Below, piece after piece: positions 9,601 to 15,977 of a stretch of DNA of 34,119 bases. The stretch is taken from assembly GCA_024231695.1 (NCBI GenBank), contig JAAEQF010000980.1, positions 1 to 34,119 on the forward strand, written 5' to 3'. Position numbers and translations under genes: made by a program. The stretch is from FCB group bacterium (GTDB lineage: Bacteria > Zixibacteria > MSB-5A5 > GN15 > JAAZOE01). Position 1 is the stretch's first letter; each line of letters opens with the position of its first letter. The notes beneath the pieces were generated by a model. It did no database searches and was not told where the DNA came from. It saw only the letters and a program-made list of their open reading frames with translations.

Positions 9601-10372
9601 CGTTGTCGCCAGTGGTTTCGATGACGTTGATCGTATCCCCGGAGAAATCCCAGCCCCGGTAATCGTCGATCAGACCATTGTGATCGTCGTCGTAGCCATT
9701 GTCCGGAATCTCGTCGAGATTAATGAAAATATTGTCCGCCAGATCGGGATGGTCATAGTCGATACCGGTATCGAGAACGGCGAGGATAACCTCTTCGCTC
9801 TCGGGCCGAGGATTATCATAAATCGTACGCAGGTTGACATCCTCGCCGGTTTTACCTGTTTTCAAATACAGAACATCATTGGATGGTCCGGTAAATCGCT
9901 CGACGGCGTAGAATTCCTGTCCCTCGTTGTGCAGATACCATTGCCTGGAAAAAAGAGAATCAGCCGGCCAGTCGAATAATTGAAGGACGTAATCAGGTTC
10001 GGCATAAACAATCTCGGGATGACCTGATAACTGCGCCAGCACTTCGCGCACGCCGATTGAATCGGGAAACGAAACGATATATAGATCTTCAAGCAATGAT
10101 GTGCTCCGGCTGCGATCAAGCGCATTTTTTTCAACGAATCTGTTGGTTAAAGAGATAACCTGCCAGCTCTGATATGTTTTTAGTTCGGCAAAGCCAATTT
10201 CCGGTAAAAGCGAAGTCACCGTCGGTGAGAAACCTTCAGTAGTTTGGATTATAACTCGTCCGGGACAGGCGGCTCGTTCGTTGTCAACAGCTGATATAGT
10301 TACGCTAAAAGAAAGTATCAGCGCCAAAGCAAGCAGTAGCTGTTGATGATGTTTGTACCGTCGATAAAACAT
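6632..10372 (-). CDS. Subtilisin-family (S8) serine protease with seven FG-GAP/VCBS-like repeats and C-terminal sorting domain
   Basis: With the start at 10372 the protein has 1246 residues: signal peptide (MFYRRYKHHQQLLLALALILSFSVTISA), a propeptide-like region to about residue 135, and a subtilase domain to about 500. The catalytic triad is complete: D201 in VLDTGIDYDHPD, H265 in GHGTHVAG, S431 in GTSMSAP; N353 (AAAGN) is the oxyanion residue. The acidic insert DEIPDNGYDDDHNGLIDD is a calcium-binding loop seen in exported subtilases. From about 705 there are calcium-type repeats (ADINGDG, DDIDGDG, ADIDDDG, VDIDANG, ADIDGNG, DDLDNDG) plus one degenerate copy, consistent with a seven-bladed propeller. 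The last ~85 residues form a sorting domain (YPNPFNPSTTISF...WDG...ASGVYLVRL). An open frame extends upstream to 10462, but the promoter lies inside it. Confidence 0.93.
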   Translation of the reverse strand: MFYRRYKHHQQLLLALALILSFSVTISAVDNERAACPGRVIIQTTEGFSPTVTSLLPEIGFAELKTYQSWQVISLTNRFVEKNALDRSRSTSLLEDLYIVSFPDSIGVREVLAQLSGHPEIVYAEPDYVLQLFDWPADSLFSRQWYLHNEGQEFYAVERFTGPSNDVLYLKTGKTGEDVNLRTIYDNPRPESEEVILAVLDTGIDYDHPDLADNIFINLDEIPDNGYDDDHNGLIDDYRGWDFSGDTINVIETTGDNDATDSIGHGTHVAGLVAAVENQIGIAGYPTGIKILPVKIFPNGFTSVAAAAIIYAADMNAKVINMSWGFPFESNILREAIKYAEGRGVFPVAAAGNFGDSRRISPAAIPESFTVGGTNSDGFMTYFSSYGPHLDIVAPGSNILSLRAAGTDLYAPDEAGLRIIAENYILADGTSMSAPLVAGAAALIMSFNPGLEMNEIKDALRLSADDLIDPFNEGDYLPGYDTLSGWGRLNVGAALDMVRAPTAFISSPHDGDIVDDHVVVGLSVTGSYGGPVSLYLGQGHLPDQWMLLHELDQAAALDSFYLWDSGSQSGYFVLRLVSDNGEDRVEVRVVNGRLAELTAPAFDEEVKYLVPIHISAFGLDYDSAVISIKPESESEYQSLFVGTRLFFDEAAFSWPSANYDEGYYHIRLTAHFGQEYLSDSVRVLVRSLMRPGFPANLPGYSAFSPGVADINGDGLKEIVVGCRSGLFAFDPAGNILPGFPVLSDVDMRSMPAFDDIDGDGLLDIIITGHNILTCYNYRGELLPGWPQEASTGLAFFSYPIPVPTELFNQSDSVIIYLSKYGEVRAYNYDGSSYFYSLDGLFTALDPNIFDTSLYAGLSVPYLTAANLDHMGANEVVGVYSTSTDPSGIYIWNGRNGLPPFGWESPKARPIKLSSGGVLADIDDDGFLETIMAGHDSIYNIGVWVTRNGCEDLPGWPVILEELSGWIGTAPVCVDIDANGSKEVVVTYYNFDQGRIYVFNEDGTPYVDNPGWPLGLLVETENTLANVIVADIDGNGLPNLISRGGYIFPGTGYEQVFAWEPNGALTPGFPIITPTSPDNVVSTVFTPVIDDLDNDGRMELIMCGDGSNLFVWNLEAPYDPDLVVWSRFRGDSKNSGINPDIGLPTAVASEAAALPTGFAVTDIYPNPFNPSTTISFNLDRAADINLDIFNILGQKVVTLLSGRHGAGAHTVIWDGVNAEGGEVASGVYLVRLSDERQYTSKKVVLMR

Positions 10373-10410
10373 AAGCAAGTCGTTTAAAGAGAATACGTTG
10401 GCTCCACTTA

Positions 10411-10438
10411 AAGATAACCGTAATCTCGCGATTGTCAA
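10411..10438 (-). promoter_or_regulatory. Sigma70-type promoter of the protease/propeller operon
   Basis: TTGACA (10438-10433 read on minus), 16 nt, TATCTT (10416-10411). A start near 10404 would give a 5' leader of about 30 nt before the ATG at 10372. Its position excludes the longer reading frame that opens at 10462. Confidence 0.6.
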
Positions 10439-10550
10439 GCAAGGTTTATCAACCACCGTCAACGAGGCTACTTAACTTCAGATTCTCTTAAGTATTAGAC
10501 GTATTGGCAAGCTTGGAATTTAAAGAAAAGACTGTCGGATGAAACGGGAA

Positions 10551-11273
10551 CTACTGCCGGGATTTTCTGCGGGCTAGACGAAAGCGAGCGCGGCGACTAA
10601 GCAGCCGGTTACGGCGCAATATACTAAAGACCGTCCACCAGCCAAACTTGAGATGTGGAGCCTCTTCGATGGCCTGTTCCGCCAACTCGCCAATAGAACC
10701 AAAAGGATCTTCCACTACCAGCCACAGGATAACGTCTTCGGCATTTTTTGCACTGCCCCGCAGTGGCTGTGCCTGCGAATCATCCGCGGAGGTTTTGGTA
10801 CCGGGCGACATGGCTGATTGAATAGTCATTCCTCTTTCAGGAACAATCTGATCGTCTGACTTCCAAACCTTGTCACCATTGCCCGGTCGATCACCATCAT
10901 CCGACATGGGAATCTTGAATGCTTTTTTGCCTGAATCGAGGGTATCAAAAGCGGGAATAATATTTTCAAATTCCAGCAGTTCATATATTTCATATACATT
11001 GGGGATCATGTTGACCAGCTTGATATCGCCTTCCTGATCCCTGATTTCCTGAATTCGCGATATAAATATGCCCCAGCCGGCCGAGGAGATATACTCAACC
11101 CCCCCAAGATCGACCAGAATCTTATATTTTTTTTGGCCGATAAGTTTTTCGATTACCGTTTCCAGCTCGGAGGCGGTTATGGTATCGACAACGCCGTCAA
11201 CCCGGATAATCGACAGTTCACCTGCCGGTCCGGTTTGTGATAACGATAGTTTTATCTCTTCCATAGCGGGCAT
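10551..11273 (-). CDS. STAS-domain protein (anti-sigma-factor-antagonist type) with basic C-terminal extension
   Basis: Residues 8 to about 115 form a STAS domain like SpoIIAA-type anti-anti-sigma factors: beta strands LSIIRVDGVVDTITASELETVIEKLI, YKILVDLGGVEYISSAGWGIFISRIQEIR and IKLVNMIPNVYEIYELLEF. The SSAG signature holds the serine that partner kinases phosphorylate in this family. A polar linker (about 116-175) leads to a C-terminal module with a helix-turn-helix-like pattern (GSIGELAEQAIEEAPH...WWTVFSILRRNRLLS) ending in an Arg-rich tail (RRARFRLARRKSRQ). I do not recognise this C-terminal module. The ATG at 11273 has AAGG 8 nt upstream. Neither an anti-sigma kinase nor a phosphatase is encoded nearby, so partners must be elsewhere. 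Confidence 0.8.
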   Translation of the reverse strand: MPAMEEIKLSLSQTGPAGELSIIRVDGVVDTITASELETVIEKLIGQKKYKILVDLGGVEYISSAGWGIFISRIQEIRDQEGDIKLVNMIPNVYEIYELLEFENIIPAFDTLDSGKKAFKIPMSDDGDRPGNGDKVWKSDDQIVPERGMTIQSAMSPGTKTSADDSQAQPLRGSAKNAEDVILWLVVEDPFGSIGELAEQAIEEAPHLKFGWWTVFSILRRNRLLSRRARFRLARRKSRQ

Positions 11274-11345
11274 GATTTAAACCTTCTCATTATTATAGAA
11301 ATCGCCACAAGTAACCTATAACTTTACCTTTGTATCAGTATTACG

Positions 11346-11378
11346 AAAAAGGACCGAAAATGCAACTGCTTTTTGTCC
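11346..11378 (-). terminator. Probable rho-independent terminator after the NtrC-family gene
   Basis: Minus-strand hairpin GGAC-A-AAAAGC-AGTT-GC-A-TTTT-CG-GTCC (11378-11351) with internal mismatches, followed at once by TTTTT (11350-11346). It is imperfect but correctly placed between the regulator and the STAS gene, so the STAS gene probably has its own start. A TATAAT at 11297-11292 has no convincing -35. Confidence 0.5.
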
Positions 11379-11421
11379 AATTAAACTCATCCTGGCGGCG
11401 GCGTAACCTTCGCCGGAATTG

Positions 11422-12774
11422 CTATTGGGCCTTCAGTTTGTAATCTTTGATTTTCTGTCGAAGCGTATTGCGATGGATACCCAGAATATCGGCCGTCTTC
11501 TGCATATTCCAGCCTTCCGATTGCAAAATCGCCGATATGTGGATCTTCTCCATTTCGGCCAGCGATGAGTTATTGACCAAAGCAATAGGAATATCGTCCG
11601 TGTCCCGATCCGCCGAGATACCCGGTAAATCATCGGCATCAATTACCGGTCCCATGGAAAGGACAACCGCTCGTTCTATAACGTTCTGCAGTTCCCGGAT
11701 ATTGCCAGGCCAGTCATAAGCCGATAGCGATACCGCCGCCGCTTCAGATATCCCTTCAATCGTCTTGTTCATTTTCCTGGCTGCCCGGGCCAGAAAATGA
11801 CGACCCAGAAGAAGCACGTCACCTCCCCGCTTGATTAATGCGGGCAATTCGATATTAACGGTATTGATACGGAAATAAAGATCCTGTCGAAATTTACCAT
11901 CTTCAATATGTTTCTTCATATCATGATTGGTGGCCGAGATGACCCGCACGTCCACCTTTTTGGAACGCTCTGATCCAAGTGGCTCGAAGACTCCGTCTTC
12001 CAGCACACGCAGAAGTTTGGCCTGCATAAATGGCGACATATCGCCTATTTCATCAAGAAAAATCGTACCGCCGTCAGCCAGTTCAAATCGTCCGGCTCGT
12101 CGGCGGTCGGCGCCGGTGAAAGCACCTTTTTCGTGCCCGAATAATTCCGATTCCAATAGCGTCTCCGGTAAGGAAGCGCAGTTGAGGGGCACAAACCTAT
12201 TCTCCCGCCGTGGCGAAAGCTGATGCAATATTTGCGCCGCCAGGCCTTTGCCCGAACCGGATGGTCCAGTGATGAGCACTGACGAATCGGACGGCCCAAC
12301 CCTCGAAATCATCGACCTGACCCGCATCATGACCTCGGATTGGCCGATCATTTCCGGCATGTCGGCCATGTCTTCAACGGTTCGTTTAAGCAGATCATTG
12401 TCGATTACCAACCGATTCTGCTCAGTTGCTTTTTTCAGGTTAATCAGGAGTTCATCCAGATTAACCGGCTTGGTTAGATAATTGAATGCTCCCCGGCGCA
12501 TAGCCTCGACCGCGGTTTCGACTGTCCCGTAAGCGGTTAGTACGATTACCTGAATAAATGGATTAAGCTCGCGAAGTTTCCCCAGTAATTCCAGCCCATC
12601 CATGTCGGGCATTTTCATATCGGTGATTACCAGTGGCGAAAAGAAGCCGCTATATTTGGCCAGCGCCTCTTCTCCGCTTGCTGCGGTTTCTGCCTGATAG
12701 CCCTTGAATTTCAAAAATCCGGCTAATTCATCGCGCTGCTTGGCCTCGTCATCGACAACCAGAACTTTGATCAT
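11422..12774 (-). CDS. NtrC-family sigma54-dependent response regulator
   Basis: The protein has 450 residues in the classic order. A receiver domain (about 1-120) has D8/D9, phosphoacceptor D52 (LVITDMKMPDMDG), T80 and K102. A central AAA+ domain (about 143-370) has a Walker A loop at 170-177 (GPSGSGKG), GAFTGA at 217-222 for contacting sigma54, Walker B GGTIFLDEIGD, and the arginine-finger region FRQDLYFRIN. A C-terminal Fis-type helix-turn-helix covers about 405-450 (MQKTADILGIHRNTLRQKI). It activates transcription from -24/-12 promoters after phosphorylation. The Walker A is unusual, since most members have GESGTGKE. No histidine kinase is adjacent, so it is an orphan regulator here. The start is 22 nt past the terminator of the upstream OMP gene, leaving almost no room for a separate promoter. 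Confidence 0.95.
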   Translation of the reverse strand: MIKVLVVDDEAKQRDELAGFLKFKGYQAETAASGEEALAKYSGFFSPLVITDMKMPDMDGLELLGKLRELNPFIQVIVLTAYGTVETAVEAMRRGAFNYLTKPVNLDELLINLKKATEQNRLVIDNDLLKRTVEDMADMPEMIGQSEVMMRVRSMISRVGPSDSSVLITGPSGSGKGLAAQILHQLSPRRENRFVPLNCASLPETLLESELFGHEKGAFTGADRRRAGRFELADGGTIFLDEIGDMSPFMQAKLLRVLEDGVFEPLGSERSKKVDVRVISATNHDMKKHIEDGKFRQDLYFRINTVNIELPALIKRGGDVLLLGRHFLARAARKMNKTIEGISEAAAVSLSAYDWPGNIRELQNVIERAVVLSMGPVIDADDLPGISADRDTDDIPIALVNNSSLAEMEKIHISAILQSEGWNMQKTADILGIHRNTLRQKIKDYKLKAQ

Positions 12775-12790
12775 GATTTTCCACCGTTAC

Positions 12791-12827
12791 AATAAAAAAG
12801 CCTTTCCCCAACCCGAGGAAAGGCTTT
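12791..12827 (-). terminator. Strong rho-independent terminator between OMP barrel and NtrC-family genes
   Basis: Perfect 11-bp stem: AAAGCCTTTCC (12827-12817 read on minus) pairs with GGAAAGGCTTT (12807-12797), with a 9-nt loop. The stem runs into a T tract (TTTTTTATT, 12799-12791). Confidence 0.9.
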
Positions 12828-12847
12828 ATGGCCTTTATAGTCGGGCC

Positions 12848-13501
12848 TTATTCTTTGGGACTGATGTTGAAAAGAACACCGACTCGGAACATCATAAAAT
12901 TATTGTTGTCACCCCATTTGTAATCAGTGCCTTCAAATTGTCCGGCCACATCGCTCAACATATCCATATGGTAAGCCGCTTCCAGAAAAACGGCGCCACG
13001 GCTGTTGGTTTTAATGTGAAGACCCAACGCGGCCTCCGCAGCGAAAGCAGGATCGTAGGACAACTCGCGATAAACCGGATTGCCATCATCGGTCACCTTG
13101 GTGGCCAGCTTGCTGAAATTCAGGCCGCCGCCGAGACGCAGATATGGGGACAGCGAAGACTGGGCTAGATCGGAAACCGTGTACTTGGCAAAAAGCCCCA
13201 ACTCGAAAACGCGGTGCTTGAGATCAAATCCCTCGACACCCATGTTACGATTATTGAAATACAGACCGAGAATCAGTTTTGGTTTGTAATAATAACCGAT
13301 ACCGACATCGAGACCGATACCAGCCTTGGCATTAAGGCTGTCCGGTACCATATCATTCTTGATAAATCCGGTCGGGAGAGTATAATTCCCGGCGACAAAA
13401 ACTTCGATATACGGATCTTCCTCATACTGGGCTTGAGCCAGTGAGGAGACCAGAAGTAGCGCTAATAAAACCAGAGACTGAGCTATACGTTTCGTAGTCA
13501 T
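12848..13501 (-). CDS. Outer-membrane beta-barrel protein (OmpX/OmpW-like porin family)
   Basis: The protein has 217 residues, with a signal peptide (MTTKRIAQSLVLLALLLVSSLAQA, cleavage before QYEED). The rest alternates amphipathic strands, for example YIEVFVAGNYTLP, AGIGLDVGIGYYYKPKLILGLYFNNR, HRVFELGLFAKYTV, LSPYLRLGGGLNFSKL and FMMFRVGVLFNI. This matches small eight-stranded outer-membrane barrels. The last strand ends FNISPKE rather than in a terminal aromatic residue, a slight departure from the usual BAM signal. A terminator closes the gene at 12797-12827. The function (porin, adhesin or structural) cannot be told from sequence. Confidence 0.78.
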   Translation of the reverse strand: MTTKRIAQSLVLLALLLVSSLAQAQYEEDPYIEVFVAGNYTLPTGFIKNDMVPDSLNAKAGIGLDVGIGYYYKPKLILGLYFNNRNMGVEGFDLKHRVFELGLFAKYTVSDLAQSSLSPYLRLGGGLNFSKLATKVTDDGNPVYRELSYDPAFAAEAALGLHIKTNSRGAVFLEAAYHMDMLSDVAGQFEGTDYKWGDNNNFMMFRVGVLFNISPKE

Positions 13502-13569
13502 TGCCTAAATCAATCCTTTCCCTGCTATACAATCGACCGACCTGCGGCCGGCCTTCATAATATATTCAA

Positions 13570-13597
13570 ATTTGCATGATTGGCGCGCACTTGTCAA
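13570..13597 (-). promoter_or_regulatory. Candidate promoter of the OMP barrel gene
   Basis: A perfect TTGACA lies at 13597-13592 (minus). The -10 at 17 nt spacing is weak (CAAATT), and an AT-rich TATATTATG follows further on. The OMP ATG is at 13501, about 60 nt past a start from this site. Only the -35 box is convincing. Confidence 0.35.
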
Positions 13598-13672
13598 CAG
13601 AAATAAGCCATTTTGTGTGGCGAGGCGGTCGATCCGACCGTCCGCGCGCGGCCATAATATATTATTAATCTT

Positions 13673-15748
13673 CTACCCTTCCTGCTTGGAGGTCTGGTAC
13701 TCCTCCTTAAGTTTTGACGATACATCGTGCGGGACTTCTTCGTAATGCGAGAAATCTCGAGTGTACACGGCCTGCCCCTGGGACATGGAGCGCAAATCGA
13801 CCGAGTACTTGTAAAGCTCGGACTGCGGCACACTGCCGCGGATGCGCTGCATTCGGCCAACCGGTTCCATGCCGATGATTTTTCCCCGTCGTGAGGATAT
13901 ATCACCCATGACATCGCCGGTGAATTCATCCGGAGCAAAAACGGTTATGTTGAAAATCGGCTCCAGAATGATCGGTTTGCTCTTGATATAGCCGTCCTTG
14001 AAGCCCATTGAGGCCGCCACTTTGAAAGCCATGTCGGATGAATCCACGGCATGGAAAGAACCAAAATAGACGGTGACTTTGACATCCACAACCTGGGCGC
14101 CGCAAAGACCACCCTCCAGCATTGCTTCGACCACTCCTTTTTCCACCGAGGGTACGAACTTGCCGGGGATCACCCCACCCTTGATTTCATCCGCAAATTC
14201 AAAACCGACGCCCCGGTCCAGCGGAGACAGGCGCAACCAGCAGTCACCGTACTGTCCGCGTCCGCCGGATTGCTTTTTATATTTGCCCTGAATTTCAGTC
14301 GTTCCCTTGATCGTTTCCCGGTACGGAATCCGGGGACGGTCCAGATCAACTTCCACTCCGAAACGATTTTTCAATTTCTCCACTAACAGATCGACCTGAG
14401 TCGGTCCCTGTCCGAAAAGCAAAGTCTGTTTCAAAGCCGGATCCTGAACCATTTTGAAAGTGGGGTCGGATTCTCCCAGTTTGTTCAGGGCCAGCCCCAT
14501 CTTTTCATCATCCCCTTTGGCTTTGGGCCGGATGGCCATATCCATTACCGGTTCCGGATAATCCGGAATCGGCAGAACCACTTTGCGCGACTTGAGGCAA
14601 AGCGAATTGCCGGAATGCGTATCTTTCAGTTTGACCAACGCCACTATATCACCGGCCTCGGCACCGTCGATCTCCTTACGATCCTTGCCGATTATTTCGA
14701 ACATTTGACCAATGCGTTCGTTTCCTTTTTGAACGTTGACGACGTCCACCCCGGATTTGATTGTCCCGGCGAAGACCTTGGCTAATGCCAGGTCGCCGAC
14801 ATGCTGTTCGGAGATAATTTTGAAAACATACACGGCCACCGGATCAGCGCTTTTGCAGGGAATCTCGATTTCCTTTTCCGTGTCGTCGTCGACGGCTTTG
14901 AGCACGGGCACTTCCGCCGGCGAGGGCGCGTAATCAAAGGTAAAATCGAGCAATGAAGACGCCCCGATATTGGAGGTGGCTGCCGCGGCCAGGATCGGGT
15001 AGAAACCACCCTTGGCAATACCGGATTTCAATCCGGTCAACAGATCCTCATCGGAAAGAGTCCCTGCCTCGAAAAACTTTTCAAGCAGGTCGTCATTCGT
15101 TTCGGCTATCGACTCGATCATCTTTTCCCGGGCAGCGTCGGCATCATCCTTGAGATCGGCCGGGATATCGCCAGGAGTCTGTTTGCCCTTGTCATCAAAG
15201 GTGATTGCTTTCATTTTGATCAGATCGATGATGCCTTTAAAATCATTGGCTTTGCCAATCGGTAAATTTACGGGAACGGCCTTGCTGCCGAAGGCCTCTT
15301 GAATAGAAGCCACGTTTTTATCGAAATCCGTATTTTCCTTGTCCAGCCGATTGACGATAAAAAAGGCCGGTTTATTGTCTTTTTCCACGTAATGGAAAAA
15401 CTGCAAAGTTCCAACTTCCACCCCACCGCCGGCATTTATGACCACACCGATGGTATCGGCCACCGCAATACCAGCCAGAACATCACCGGTGAAATCCATA
15501 TGCCCGGGCATATCGACAATGTTGATTTTGCCGCTTTTCCAGGGACAGCGGAGTAATGACAGATTGAGAGAGGTTTGGCGTGATTTTTCTTCATCTGTAT
15601 AATCTGAAAGAGTTGTTCCGTCGGTGATCACACCCAGTCTATTGGTAACTCCAGCGGAATAGGCCATCGCCTCGGCCAGTGTGGTTTTGCCGGCGCCGCG
15701 CTGTCCAATCAACCCAAGATTTCGTATTTTGTCGGTAGTCATAGTCAT
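13673..15748 (-). CDS. Elongation factor G-like GTPase (EF-G paralogue)
   Basis: With the ATG at 15748 the protein has 691 residues and the five-domain EF-G layout. The GTPase domain shows G1 GQRGAGKTT (about 14-22), G3 D79-MPGH, and a G4 motif reading N133-RLD instead of NKxD. The switch I region reads SRQTSLNLS rather than the RGITI of translational EF-G. Domain II, domain III (GPTQVDLLVEKLKNRFGVEV), domain IV with FHAVDSSDMAF, and domain V (MGDISSRRGKIIGM) follow. These differences place it in the EF-G-like subgroup whose role is uncertain (ribosome recycling, stress, or a non-canonical GTPase); the housekeeping fusA is expected elsewhere, perhaps upstream of tuf. A GAGGAGG lies 11 nt before the start. 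An upstream TTG at 15799 is excluded because the promoter overlaps it. Confidence 0.9.
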   Translation of the reverse strand: MTMTTDKIRNLGLIGQRGAGKTTLAEAMAYSAGVTNRLGVITDGTTLSDYTDEEKSRQTSLNLSLLRCPWKSGKINIVDMPGHMDFTGDVLAGIAVADTIGVVINAGGGVEVGTLQFFHYVEKDNKPAFFIVNRLDKENTDFDKNVASIQEAFGSKAVPVNLPIGKANDFKGIIDLIKMKAITFDDKGKQTPGDIPADLKDDADAAREKMIESIAETNDDLLEKFFEAGTLSDEDLLTGLKSGIAKGGFYPILAAAATSNIGASSLLDFTFDYAPSPAEVPVLKAVDDDTEKEIEIPCKSADPVAVYVFKIISEQHVGDLALAKVFAGTIKSGVDVVNVQKGNERIGQMFEIIGKDRKEIDGAEAGDIVALVKLKDTHSGNSLCLKSRKVVLPIPDYPEPVMDMAIRPKAKGDDEKMGLALNKLGESDPTFKMVQDPALKQTLLFGQGPTQVDLLVEKLKNRFGVEVDLDRPRIPYRETIKGTTEIQGKYKKQSGGRGQYGDCWLRLSPLDRGVGFEFADEIKGGVIPGKFVPSVEKGVVEAMLEGGLCGAQVVDVKVTVYFGSFHAVDSSDMAFKVAASMGFKDGYIKSKPIILEPIFNITVFAPDEFTGDVMGDISSRRGKIIGMEPVGRMQRIRGSVPQSELYKYSVDLRSMSQGQAVYTRDFSHYEEVPHDVSSKLKEEYQTSKQEG

Positions 15749-15798
15749 TCTCGGAATATCCTCCTCAACTGTCGCTAATACATAAAGTTCAACTGCCA

Positions 15799-15827
15799 AT
15801 GATAACGAGATTCACCCGTTTTGTCAA
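15799..15827 (-). promoter_or_regulatory. Sigma70-type promoter of the EF-G-like gene
   Basis: TTGACA (15827-15822 on minus), exactly 17 nt, TATCAT (15804-15799). A start near 15792 gives a leader of about 44 nt before the ATG at 15748. Eleven of twelve hexamer bases match the E. coli consensus. Confidence 0.8.
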
Positions 15828-15922
15828 ACCTTTTCGGCTTCTTTGGGAGGATAATAGCATATGTTTGAGACGAATACGGCAGAGGAATTGGCTAATTGAA
15901 ATCGAGCCCGATTTTGGCGTAG

Positions 15923-15957
15923 AAACGCTGCCGGGTATCGGTTTTCCGACAGCGTTT
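15923..15957. terminator. Long hairpin between the secretin and EF-G-like genes, possible terminator
   Basis: The arms AAACGCTGCCGG (15923-15934) and CCGACAGCGTTT (15946-15957) pair over 12 bp with one G-T wobble, with an 11-nt loop. It lies 21 nt past the secretin stop codon. The T tract is poor on the minus strand (GTTTC) and better on the plus strand (GTTTTGATATTTT), where no gene ends, so termination of the secretin transcript is likely but not certain. Confidence 0.5.
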
Positions 15958-15977
15958 TGATATTTTGGCTGGTCGTA

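Noticed and set aside
10373..10462. Upstream extension of the protease reading frame
   Set aside because: A TTGACA-16-TATCTT promoter lies within it, and the signal peptide begins at the ATG at 10372.
13626..13640. Hairpin CGGTCG-GAT-CGACCG after the EF-G-like gene
   Set aside because: The loop is 3 nt and no T tract follows on either strand, so I do not call it a terminator.
15749..15799. TTG start for a longer EF-G-like protein
   Set aside because: The -10 box of the promoter overlaps this TTG, so it would not be in the transcript; the GAGGAGG favours 15748.
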